Of a DNA stretch of 16,025 bases, positions 1-6,807 are shown piece by piece. The notes beneath the pieces are model-generated. The model searched no databases and was not told the origin of the DNA. It saw only the letters and a list, made by a program, of their open reading frames with translations. Each line of letters starts with the position of its first letter. The stretch's first letter is position 1. Source of the stretch: DATKMG01 sp035541995 (GTDB taxonomy: Bacteria; Acidobacteriota; Terriglobia; Versatilivoradales; Versatilivoraceae). The stretch covers positions 1 through 16,025 of the forward strand of contig DATKMG010000728.1 of the NCBI GenBank assembly GCA_035541995.1. Reading direction: 5' to 3'. A program made the position numbers and the translations under genes.

Positions 1-447
1 GATCATCTCTGTCATAAGCCAAAAGAATGTGATGGAGGAAAGAGGTGTCGGCATCGTCTCTGTGTTAATCCTGAGCATTTGAAACCTGCGACTGCTGCCG
101 AAAATAACAGGCGAGGAAACGCAGCAAAGTTGACTACCAAAAAGGTTGTTAAAATTAGGGAATTATTCAGCGAAGGAAAAAATTCTGAAATCGAGATTGC
201 AAGGAAGTTTTCAATATCTTATGCCTGCGTTTCTATGATCGTTACAGGTAGGCGGTGGAAAGATGTTGGTGGTCCCATAGCCATTAGGCTCCCTGGAAGA
301 AGAAGAGTCCGCACCGGGATAACAGATGAGAAACTTAAGTTGATATTGAGTTTGAGGCTTCAAGGTTTTTACTACTGGCAGATTGCAGAGAAAACTGGAG
401 TTAGCCGAACCCATGTTTGCCGTATCACAAAAAGGTCCGTCATTTGA
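1..447 (+). CDS. HNH homing-type endonuclease, C-terminal part (cut by window edge)
   Basis: The reading frame is open from the first base, so the gene starts outside the window; 148 residues are visible. The first two residues, Asp-His, are the start of an HNH motif. They are followed by Cys4, Cys10, Cys16, Cys21 and the sequence CVNPEHLKP (Asn23, His26), the signature of the HNH_3 family of DNA nickases/endonucleases. After the nuclease come two helix-turn-helix units: about residues 42-88 (contains ISYACVSMI and GRRWKDV) and about 100-147 (contains IAEKTGVSRTHV). These would bind the target DNA. A 60-base sample (121-180) is only about 35% GC, well below most neighbours, which fits a mobile homing gene. 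It overlaps the next gene by 35 bases. The family call is firm; the target site is unknown. Confidence 0.85.
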   Translation, partial: DHLCHKPKECDGGKRCRHRLCVNPEHLKPATAAENNRRGNAAKLTTKKVVKIRELFSEGKNSEIEIARKFSISYACVSMIVTGRRWKDVGGPIAIRLPGRRRVRTGITDEKLKLILSLRLQGFYYWQIAEKTGVSRTHVCRITKRSVI

Positions 448-1054
448 TTCTCAGAGGCACATTTATTACTTTGACGGAAGACCTCTCGTTAGCGTGACCC
501 AGGTCTTGAGCGCAACAGGGATCCTTCCAAGCTTCGCCTTTGTGGACAAGGTGATGCTGGAAAGAAAAAGGCAGATCGGGGGGGCGCTCCACGCAGCCTT
601 GCACTACCTTCAGCAAGGCGACCTTGACGAAAACACGGTCGATGAACGAGTCAAGCCCCGGCTAGATGCTTACCGCCTGTTCGTTTCTGATACTAGCTTT
701 AAACCCATCGACTGCGAATTGAGGATGTATCCAACCGTGGCAGGAATGCAGTATGGGATGACGCTCGATGTCACCGGGACGATCAAGAGTCAACCTTATC
801 TGATCGATTTTAAGTCGGCCGATGGGTCCGTCGAGAAGGGATGGTCCATCCAGTTGGCGGCATACGAAGCCGGAATCCCGCGTCCGCTCGTTCCACCGTT
901 CCGCTGGCGCCGTCTAAGCCTGCAACTCAAAAAGACGGGAACCTACGCCAAGACGGAATGGACAGACCCGGGAGACACGCAAGAGTGGAAGTCAGCGCTG
1001 TACCTCGTCTATCGAAGGATGGCGAGGGGATCTAAACCTTGGGAAGAAAAATAG
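413..1054 (+). CDS. RecB/Cas4-like PD-(D/E)XK exonuclease, phage recombination type
   Basis: Likely a DNA exonuclease that processes ends for phage recombination. Counting from a possible TTG start at 383, the order of motifs is: a GxxxH motif (GGALH, His70), an acidic residue in CELRMY (Glu112), MTLDVTGT (Asp129), LIDFKSA (Asp142 and Lys144) and QLAAY (Gln157, Tyr161). This is the complete active-site set of the RecB-like nuclease superfamily. The N-terminus (YYFDGRPLVSVTQVL) is the usual lead-in of phage members. The ATG at 413 is preferred: a GGAG lies about 12 bases upstream, and no ribosome site precedes the TTG. That gives 213 residues. It sits first in a block with a coiled-coil protein and a HerA-like ATPase. 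A lambda-type exonuclease is the main alternative. Confidence 0.85.
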   Translation: MFAVSQKGPSFDSQRHIYYFDGRPLVSVTQVLSATGILPSFAFVDKVMLERKRQIGGALHAALHYLQQGDLDENTVDERVKPRLDAYRLFVSDTSFKPIDCELRMYPTVAGMQYGMTLDVTGTIKSQPYLIDFKSADGSVEKGWSIQLAAYEAGIPRPLVPPFRWRRLSLQLKKTGTYAKTEWTDPGDTQEWKSALYLVYRRMARGSKPWEEK

Positions 1055-1073
1055 GAGAAAGGAGTTTGGAGTT

Positions 1074-1322
1074 ATGCCGAGAATGATAGAAATAAAGTAT
1101 TTGTGCGATGGAAGCAGATACCACGCTGCTGATGACTTCTTTGGAAACGGCGTAGGATGGGTAGCCGCAGAGGATTTCCAGAGAGGCGTTCTGGTTACTC
1201 CAGTTAAAGACCTACGCGACACCGAGGAACCAAACCCTGCGTTGAAGTTCTTCCATGACACGGGATGTCTCGCAGACTATTTGGAGAAACGCTTCTTCCC
1301 TCCGCAAGCGGCCCCCCCCTAA
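1074..1322 (+). CDS. Small hypothetical protein
   Basis: An 82-residue protein that I do not recognise. It is preceded by a strong AAAGGAG ribosome site (1058-1064) with 9-base spacing, so the start is well supported. It is mixed charged and hydrophobic, with no membrane segment or Cys motif. It ends in a run of eight C bases (1312-1319) coding Ala-Pro-Pro just before the stop. The -1 frame after that run stays open to about 1443, so a slip or a sequencing error in the run would lengthen the product. It lies 19 bases after the nuclease gene, probably in the same operon. Confidence 0.7.
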   Translation: MPRMIEIKYLCDGSRYHAADDFFGNGVGWVAAEDFQRGVLVTPVKDLRDTEEPNPALKFFHDTGCLADYLEKRFFPPQAAPP

Positions 1323-1428
1323 TCTCCCTTCTCCTCCGGTGGCTGACGTTGCCAAAAGTTCAGCGTCGGAAGATAACGACATTCCATTTTAACGGCGGTA
1401 TGAATCCGCCAGAAAGCGAGCACCAAAG

Positions 1429-2478
1429 ATGTCCACGTTTCTAGCAGTGCAAGTACCGACCGGAGTTGGAGAACTCATTAAGGTCGAAACACTCCCCCTC
1501 CAAGTGGAAGCAAGCCCCGAGTTTGAAGAGGCCAAGCAACTCCTGGCGCAAATGCTTTCCAGTGCCAAGACTTTGGCAAATTCCATCAACACTAAAGAAG
1601 ACTACGAGCGCGGGGTGAAGATGATGAGCGCCCTCAAAGTCTTTCTTAAGAATGTCGAGGAAGGGATTGATCCGGCAAAAAGGCTCATCAACTCGGCCAA
1701 GGACAAGCTTATGGAGATGCAACATGAGCTTGATGTCCCGGCAAAGCAACTCCACCTCGAACTTTCTCGGGAAACCGCCCGATACAAACTGGCTGAAGAA
1801 GAGAAGGTACGTCAAGAGAATGAAAGACTCGCCAGGGAAGCGGAAATCGAAAGGCAGCGCCTACAGCGCCTCGAAGACATCAAAACCCTCCAGAACGAGA
1901 TCCGGATTGCCAAAGGCGAGGCAGATGGGGCAAATGGGAGGTCGCAGGTTGAAACTGCCAACGAGATCAATAACAACCTTGCGCAGATCGTTGCATCGCT
2001 GGAAGTGCCCGAGTCTATCAAGAATCCTCTCGAAACCTGCACCCGAGTACGCCAGATTGTCGCCCTGGCGCTCCAGCATGAAGATGCCCGCATTGCCGCG
2101 GCCGCAGCGAAGGCGGAAGGCGACAAGCGGAGAGCGGCGGAGATTTTGAAGGCTTCCAAAAAGCTGGAGGCTCCCCAGGTAGAGGAAGTCCAGCAGACCA
2201 GAGTGGAAGTTACGCCGGCGATCCAGCGGGGTCCAGACTTGCACTATGCGCGAGGTTCGTCAACAAAACAGATATGGAGGGTCAAACGGCAGGACATCGG
2301 TGGTGGCAAGGAAAAGGTCGTTGGGATTATCGACCCCCAGCGCGTGTGCAGGGAGCATCCAGAGTATTGCGAACCCTCCGTAACTCTGCTGGATGAATAT
2401 GCAAAACGCTCCAAGGAAAGACCTAACATTCCCGGGGTGATCTGGGAGTTGTCAACGAAAACAATCGGAGTACGCTGA
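1429..2478 (+). CDS. Coiled-coil protein, phage recombination/replication accessory type
   Basis: A 349-residue protein. Residues about 30-165 are strongly helical and charged, with a coiled coil around 95-165 rich in Glu, Arg, Lys and Leu. A second Ala/Arg/Lys-rich helix lies around 215-255. The last 75 residues form a separate domain with WRVKRQDI, VVGIIDP and RPNIPGV. This resembles the C-terminal domain of phage coiled-coil proteins that often lie beside exonuclease and single-strand annealing genes. That resemblance is recalled, not computed. Its position between a RecB-like nuclease and a HerA-like ATPase supports a structural or accessory recombination role. The start codon has only a weak ribosome site, but there is an in-frame stop upstream and no better start. 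The final base overlaps the next start (TGATG), implying coupled translation. Confidence 0.75.
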   Translation: MSTFLAVQVPTGVGELIKVETLPLQVEASPEFEEAKQLLAQMLSSAKTLANSINTKEDYERGVKMMSALKVFLKNVEEGIDPAKRLINSAKDKLMEMQHELDVPAKQLHLELSRETARYKLAEEEKVRQENERLAREAEIERQRLQRLEDIKTLQNEIRIAKGEADGANGRSQVETANEINNNLAQIVASLEVPESIKNPLETCTRVRQIVALALQHEDARIAAAAAKAEGDKRRAAEILKASKKLEAPQVEEVQQTRVEVTPAIQRGPDLHYARGSSTKQIWRVKRQDIGGGKEKVVGIIDPQRVCREHPEYCEPSVTLLDEYAKRSKERPNIPGVIWELSTKTIGVR

Positions 2479-2723
2479 TGGACGAACAATTAGCAGTTGG
2501 CAAAGAAATTCAGTCATTGTGGGGCGCGGCTCTATCGAAGCAGATTGAACGGCCGCGTCCCTGGACCCGGGAAGAAGTCCACGCCTACCTGATGGCCCAC
2601 TACGGGATCAACTCCATGAAGCTGGTGAAGGCAAAAGACGTGGAAGAACTTCTCAACGTCTTTAGCGGAGAGGCGATAGCGTCTCCCGCTGAGCAAATCT
2701 CCGACGACGATATACCGCTCTGA
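2478..2723 (+). CDS. Small protein with SSB-like acidic C-terminal tail
   Basis: An 81-residue protein translationally coupled to the gene before it (TGATG). The middle (YLMAHYGINSMKLVKAKDV) resembles the short helical C-terminal segment of some phage recombination proteins. The last residues are SDDDIPL, nearly the DDDIPF tail with which bacterial SSB binds partners such as RecO, RecQ and PriA. No OB fold is visible and the protein is too short to hold one. An inferred role is a partner-recruiting peptide within the recombination block, between the coiled-coil protein and the HerA-like ATPase. Gene reality is well supported; function is unknown. Confidence 0.75.
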   Translation: MDEQLAVGKEIQSLWGAALSKQIERPRPWTREEVHAYLMAHYGINSMKLVKAKDVEELLNVFSGEAIASPAEQISDDDIPL

Positions 2724-2734
2724 CTGGAAGGGTT

Positions 2735-5548
2735 ATGCCGCACTTCACATTGGGCGTACACGACGACAAGCCGGTGCAGGTTGACGTTGACATTCTCTTG
2801 CGGACCCGCCTCCTAATTCAAGCCAATTCTGGCGGAGGGAAAAGTTACGCCATAAGGCTGATAGCGGAGAGGCTTTTTGGGAAGGTCCAGGTCATCATCA
2901 TTGACCCGGAGGGTGAATTCTCAACGCTACGGGAGAAGTACGGTTATGTCCTCGTGGGCAAAGGTGGGGAGACGCCAGCAGACCCCCGATCTGCCGGTTT
3001 AGTAGCAGAGAAGTTGCTAGAATTACACGCGAGCGCGGTGTGTGACCTTTACGAGATGAAGCCTGCCGACCGCCACCGCTGGGTTAGACTGTTCCTTGAA
3101 GCCCTGGTAGACGCTCCAAAGAAACTCTGGCATCCAGTTGTGGTGATTGTAGACGAGGCTCATGGCTTTTGTATGGATGATTCTACTGAGCTATTAACTA
3201 AGGAGGGATGGAAAAAATACGCGGATGTGAAAGTTGGGCAGGAAGTTGTTGCTTTCGATCCTAAGACTGAGAAGTATTCTTACGAACCAATTGAGCGGGT
3301 TATCGTGGGGTTATACGATGGACCCATGATCAACTTAAAAAGCGATGGTATCGACCAACTAATCACGCCAGAGCACCGAGTGGTCTTGCGACGAATTCAG
3401 CGAGGCCAGAAACAGGGAAGGAAAGCGGGCGCGCAAAAATCTAGAAGCAATTATATGCACTTTTATCCATGGACTTTCTGCATGGCAGAAAAGGTTCCGC
3501 GGCAGATCTACATTCCAATCGGCGGAGCGCCATTTGGGCCTGGGGTGCCAAATCTTACCGAAGACGATTGCGAATTAATGGGATGGGTAGTAACGGACGG
3601 TTCGTTCGTTGGCAAGCAGGGAAACCTCTACAAAAAATACCTTTCAATTTCACAGGCTTACTCAACTACTAAGGGAAATCTCAAGATGGTTGAGGAGATT
3701 GCGTCGCTTCTGGATAGAATTGGCGTAAGGTATTCCAGATATGAAAGAAAGAAGCGTAGGATTCAGCGGCTTAACGGACAAGTAGTGAAACATGCTCCAT
3801 CGGTAGAATTCTATTTAGGAGTAGGATTTTCTTCTCACCTACTGGATTTCTTCGGAGGAGAGATCCATCGTATACCAAGAATTTTACTGGAAATGGGATC
3901 TGAATCTCAATTACGTGCTCTCTGGAAAGGGGCGCTTCACGGGGATGGAACACACGGGAAAGTTGGATGGTCGGCGTTTTACCCCGGGAAAGAAGAGGGA
4001 CTGGCTGATGATTTTCAAGAGTTAGGGTTAAGGCTCGGAATCAGCGTCAGCAAGAAGTTTGTTCCTCAAAATCGGCAATTTACCGTTCGGATTAGCCGCA
4101 GAAAACATCACTATATTCGAAGGGCGACTCGGCAAAATTATTCAGGGATAGTGTGGGATATCACAGTTCCTTCTGGGGCATTCGTTGCAAGGCGAAATGG
4201 AAAGGTGTTTGTAACTGGGAATTGTCCGGAAAAGTCGGCCGGAGAATCAGAAGCCTCTGACGCTATGATTGCTCTGGCCACAAGGGGCAGGAAGCGTGGT
4301 TTTGCCGCTGTGTTTGCCACGCAAAGGCTTGGCAAGCTGCGGAAGGATGCCGCCGCGGAACTCCAGAACGTCCTCGTTGGCCTCACCACTATTGATATCG
4401 ACCGTAAACGGGCAGCCGATCAGTTGGGAATCTATGGCGCCGACCAGCGGGGATTCTTTGATGATGTGAAGATGCTCAAGCCGGGATACTTCTATGCCCT
4501 GGGACGGGCAATCTCCACCGATAAGATCCTGCTGAAGGTTGGGACCGTTGAGACTACGCACCCCGAGGCAGGATCGGTGCGTCATAATTTGGAGCCTCCG
4601 CCTCCACCCGAAAAGGTCATGGCCCTGCTGCCGAAACTTGCCGATCTACCCAAGGCCGCAGAAGAGAAGGCGCGGACGGAAGCCGATTTAAGGAATGAAA
4701 TTCGCGAACTCAAGGCCAAATTGAAGCAGTCCCCTTCGCCTCTAAAGGTGATTACCCCAGTCGTTGACGATAAAGCCGTTCGAAAAGCGGTGAAGATGGA
4801 AGCTGAGCGATGGAGAAAGGTCTACCGAGAACAGCACGAACTCCTTTTAAAATTCACCCAGGCAATTCAAAGGCTTGCGAGCGTGAGTCAGACGTTGCCG
4901 GGAGAACCGATTGACCCTGCGGCTCCTCCCAATCCATTTCAGGAGAAGGAAATCGGACTAAGCCTCAGTGACCAAACAAGACTTTCTCCTCCTCGGCCAG
5001 CGGAAAAGAAGGTTTTCCACTATTCGGCTGAAATTAATCGGCAAGGAAACTTGGAAATAAAAGACGCAAATCCTCTTACCGGCCCCGAGCAGCGCATCCT
5101 GAACGCAATCGCATGGTGCGAGAGTATCGGCAATCATTCACCGGAACAAACGGCAGTAGCTTTTCTTGCTGGTTACAAGATTGGTGGTGGCGCATTCAAT
5201 AATCCAAGAGGAAGCTTGCGAGTAAAGGGCCTGATCGAGTATTCCGGCCAGAATCTCCAGTTGACCGACGAAGGACGCAAGCTGGCGCAGGCTCCCACGA
5301 CTCCGCTTGATTCATCCGAGATTCAGCATTCTGTACTCAATCGGCTGCCAGGACCAGAGCGAAGGCTCCTTGAAGCTCTGCTGCGTGCTGGAGAGAACGG
5401 ATTGACGAACGAGGAGCTTGCGGCAGAGTCCGGATACACCTTGGGTGGGGGAGCGTATAACAACCCCCGGGGTCGCCTTCGGACGCTGGGGTTGATTGAG
5501 TACAGGGGAGACCGTGTTGTTCCCAGGTCAATTCTTTTCATCGACTAA
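2735..5548 (+). CDS. HerA/FtsK-type DNA-translocase ATPase, interrupted by an intein
   Basis: The precursor is 937 residues; the mature protein would be 586 after removal of intein residues 146-496. The N-terminal domain has a Walker A (NSGGGKS, 31-37), then VIIIDPEGEF, then a Walker B (VVVIVDEAH, 135-143). After the intein it continues with CPEKSAGESEAS, TRGRKRG and FATQRLGKL, as in HerA/DUF87 ATPases, which form hexamers that move on DNA and usually work with a nuclease. Residues about 620-665 and 680-715 are helical linkers. The C-terminus holds two copies of a winged-helix-like repeat (782-836 and 872-924), both with GGGA(F/Y)NNPRG and GLIEY. ATG at 2735 follows a GGAAGGG site. Partner candidates are the nuclease at 413 and the coiled-coil protein. 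A conjugation or packaging ATPase is less likely given the gene order. Confidence 0.85.
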   Translation: MPHFTLGVHDDKPVQVDVDILLRTRLLIQANSGGGKSYAIRLIAERLFGKVQVIIIDPEGEFSTLREKYGYVLVGKGGETPADPRSAGLVAEKLLELHASAVCDLYEMKPADRHRWVRLFLEALVDAPKKLWHPVVVIVDEAHGFCMDDSTELLTKEGWKKYADVKVGQEVVAFDPKTEKYSYEPIERVIVGLYDGPMINLKSDGIDQLITPEHRVVLRRIQRGQKQGRKAGAQKSRSNYMHFYPWTFCMAEKVPRQIYIPIGGAPFGPGVPNLTEDDCELMGWVVTDGSFVGKQGNLYKKYLSISQAYSTTKGNLKMVEEIASLLDRIGVRYSRYERKKRRIQRLNGQVVKHAPSVEFYLGVGFSSHLLDFFGGEIHRIPRILLEMGSESQLRALWKGALHGDGTHGKVGWSAFYPGKEEGLADDFQELGLRLGISVSKKFVPQNRQFTVRISRRKHHYIRRATRQNYSGIVWDITVPSGAFVARRNGKVFVTGNCPEKSAGESEASDAMIALATRGRKRGFAAVFATQRLGKLRKDAAAELQNVLVGLTTIDIDRKRAADQLGIYGADQRGFFDDVKMLKPGYFYALGRAISTDKILLKVGTVETTHPEAGSVRHNLEPPPPPEKVMALLPKLADLPKAAEEKARTEADLRNEIRELKAKLKQSPSPLKVITPVVDDKAVRKAVKMEAERWRKVYREQHELLLKFTQAIQRLASVSQTLPGEPIDPAAPPNPFQEKEIGLSLSDQTRLSPPRPAEKKVFHYSAEINRQGNLEIKDANPLTGPEQRILNAIAWCESIGNHSPEQTAVAFLAGYKIGGGAFNNPRGSLRVKGLIEYSGQNLQLTDEGRKLAQAPTTPLDSSEIQHSVLNRLPGPERRLLEALLRAGENGLTNEELAAESGYTLGGGAYNNPRGRLRTLGLIEYRGDRVVPRSILFID
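3170..4222 (+). mobile_element. Intein with LAGLIDADG homing endonuclease inside the HerA-like ATPase
   Basis: 351 residues, starting at Cys146 of the precursor and ending at Asn496, followed by Cys497 as the +1 nucleophile. The N-terminal splicing block begins CMDDSTELLT. Block B is ITPEHRV, with Thr211 and His214. The C-terminal blocks are VWDITVPSGAFVARR and KVFVTGN before Cys497. The endonuclease core has two LAGLIDADG helices: LMGWVVTDG (281-289) and LWKGALHGDG (396-405). The penultimate residue is Gly, not the usual His. The insert sits directly after the Walker B motif, and removing it restores a continuous DEAHGF-CPEKS sequence. Sampled GC is about 43% inside (3661-3720) against about 63% in the host gene (4321-4380), which fits recent arrival. 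Both endonuclease motifs keep their acidic residue, so it may be active. Confidence 0.95.
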
Positions 5549-5553
5549 AGGTT

Positions 5554-6162
5554 ATGAACTGTTTCGAACCAATCACGAGAAGGCGATTACCGCGAAGGAT
5601 TACCTTTAAGTGGCCTGAGATATTCCCGGGCGTGAAAGGTTACGCCTACCGCCATCATGGAGAAATCTGGATACCGATGGTTTGGGGGGACGGTACGGGC
5701 CAGGTCGGTAAAATGCTGGATGTTCTCTCCGACCGTTGCCGGATCATTGATGTGGTGAACCTTAAACTGCGGGGGATGCTCGTTCGAAGGGGATGGACCT
5801 GGACGAGGAAGTACGCGCACGAAGTCTGGGCCCCTACGCAAAGGGAAAAATCTATGGCTTGCATTATCCTGAAGTGCTGGCAAGTCACCATGCACGATGG
5901 AGAGACTTTCGAATTGTATTCCACCCGGGACCTTTCCGCGCTGGACTCCACACTCCGCTATGCGGTAAGTATCAATCGGATCGACAAGGCGGGGGTGGGA
6001 ACTGACGGGGTTGCGGTTTGCGATGGGAAGCCAGTATTAAATGAATTTATCCCGACTGACCGAGTGACTCGGCACTGCAATCTTGCCGAAACCAATCGCA
6101 TCTTGGAAGCACATAGAAATGCACGAAAGATATTGAAAAGCACTCTTGATTCGAACCCTTAA
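5554..6162 (+). CDS. Hypothetical protein, possibly GNAT-like N-terminal half
   Basis: A 202-residue protein with no confident family. Residues about 45-85 (GQVGKMLDVL, then LRGMLVRRGW) resemble the C-terminal part of small phage acetyltransferase-like proteins, in which a leucine-rich helix ends in RRGF or RRGW. I cannot see a clear acetyl-CoA loop, so this is a weak suggestion. The second half (about 100-200) has no recognised motif. It starts 5 bases after the HerA-like gene with a close AAAGG site, so it is probably co-transcribed. Its last codons and stop form the 5' arm and loop of a hairpin (6139-6169) that opens the structured stretch before the replication gene. Confidence 0.65.
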   Translation: MNCFEPITRRRLPRRITFKWPEIFPGVKGYAYRHHGEIWIPMVWGDGTGQVGKMLDVLSDRCRIIDVVNLKLRGMLVRRGWTWTRKYAHEVWAPTQREKSMACIILKCWQVTMHDGETFELYSTRDLSALDSTLRYAVSINRIDKAGVGTDGVAVCDGKPVLNEFIPTDRVTRHCNLAETNRILEAHRNARKILKSTLDSNP

Positions 6163-6331
6163 TCGTGCTAAAACAACAACATCGCGCCGGCCAGCGCGTG
6201 GCCCTCGGGCCTTTGGATTTGTGGGAGGGATCGGACCTCAGCCCGATCCCTTACCGCAAACCTGCTGAGGAAAGGTCAATCCCTTTCCAACCCAGACCCG
6301 TTGACCATCTCAAACTTCTTGAGGTAGTCAG
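6139..6331 (+). promoter_or_regulatory. Hairpin-rich intergenic leader upstream of the replication gene
   Basis: Consecutive perfect or near-perfect stems fill this stretch. H1: AGCAC(tctt)GATT 6139-6151 with AATCGTGCT 6161-6169. H2: CGCGC 6183-6187 with GCGCG 6194-6198. H3: GGCC 6200-6203 with GGCC 6208-6211. H4: GGGATCGG 6227-6234 with CCGATCCC 6243-6250. H5: GGAAAGG 6269-6275 with CCTTTCC 6282-6288. H6: GACCATCTCAA 6303-6313 with TTGAGGTAGTC 6319-6329, one mismatch and one G-T. H6 contains the only plausible ribosome site (TGAGG, 6320-6324) of the gene at 6337, so it could control its translation. A replication origin or a structured RNA is the alternative. The stems are directly seen; the role is inferred. 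Confidence 0.5.
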
Positions 6332-6336
6332 GTTTA

Positions 6337-6807
6337 ATGTCAAAAGACAGCAATCTAGCATTCCTCGATTGGTGGGAGAAGGACGGCTGCAAGCACGCGA
6401 GGACATCGTTTGATGACGCCATTTTGATTTGGGATGCAGCCCTTGACTGGTCGAGGCCGAAAGCGCTAGAGAAGATCAAGGCTCTACGCGAGCAATTGAA
6501 AGCGATTGAGCAATCTGGCGTAAAAGAGGAGCCCAAGAAGGCTGCTCCAAAAAAAGAGACAAAGCGGTTTATTCCGCCCACGCTCGAAGAATTGATTTCT
6601 TATATGGAATCTCAAGAATTCGCCAATGCCAAAGAGACGGCGCAAGCCTTCATCGATCACTACGAAGCCCGCGGCTGGAAGCCCAAGGGGTATACCGTTC
6701 AGATGACGAGTTGGAAGGCGGCAGTCCGGACGTGGAAACATAGCCCGTTTGGAAATGGTAACGGAAATGGCAACGGATCAACGAAGAAGCTGGGCGGAGA
6801 GTGGTGA
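6337..6807 (+). CDS. Phage replication protein, DnaD/DnaT-like C-terminal domain
   Basis: A 156-residue protein. Residues about 79-135 (IPPTLEELISYM, then FIDHYEARGW, then SWKAAVRTW) match the short conserved segment that closes many phage replication initiation/primosome proteins, which bring the helicase loader and helicase to the origin. The N-terminal 60 residues are helical and charged, followed by a Lys/Glu/Pro-rich linker (62-77). A Gly-Asn repeat (139-147) forms a flexible tail. The start follows a hairpin that hides its ribosome site. The stop overlaps the next ATG (TGATG), coupling it to the putative helicase loader. The usual N-terminal winged-helix DNA-binding domain is not apparent, so this is a short family version. 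Confidence 0.75.
   Translation: MSKDSNLAFLDWWEKDGCKHARTSFDDAILIWDAALDWSRPKALEKIKALREQLKAIEQSGVKEEPKKAAPKKETKRFIPPTLEELISYMESQEFANAKETAQAFIDHYEARGWKPKGYTVQMTSWKAAVRTWKHSPFGNGNGNGNGSTKKLGGEW

Noticed and set aside
6148..6158. GATTCGAACCC, like a tRNA T-loop on the minus strand
   Set aside because: The flanking bases do not form a T stem or acceptor stem, and no cloverleaf can be drawn.
6165..6413. 82-codon GTG-started frame across the structured gap
   Set aside because: It overlaps the replication gene by 77 bases, has no ribosome site, and the sequence looks non-coding; the strong hairpins explain the stretch better.
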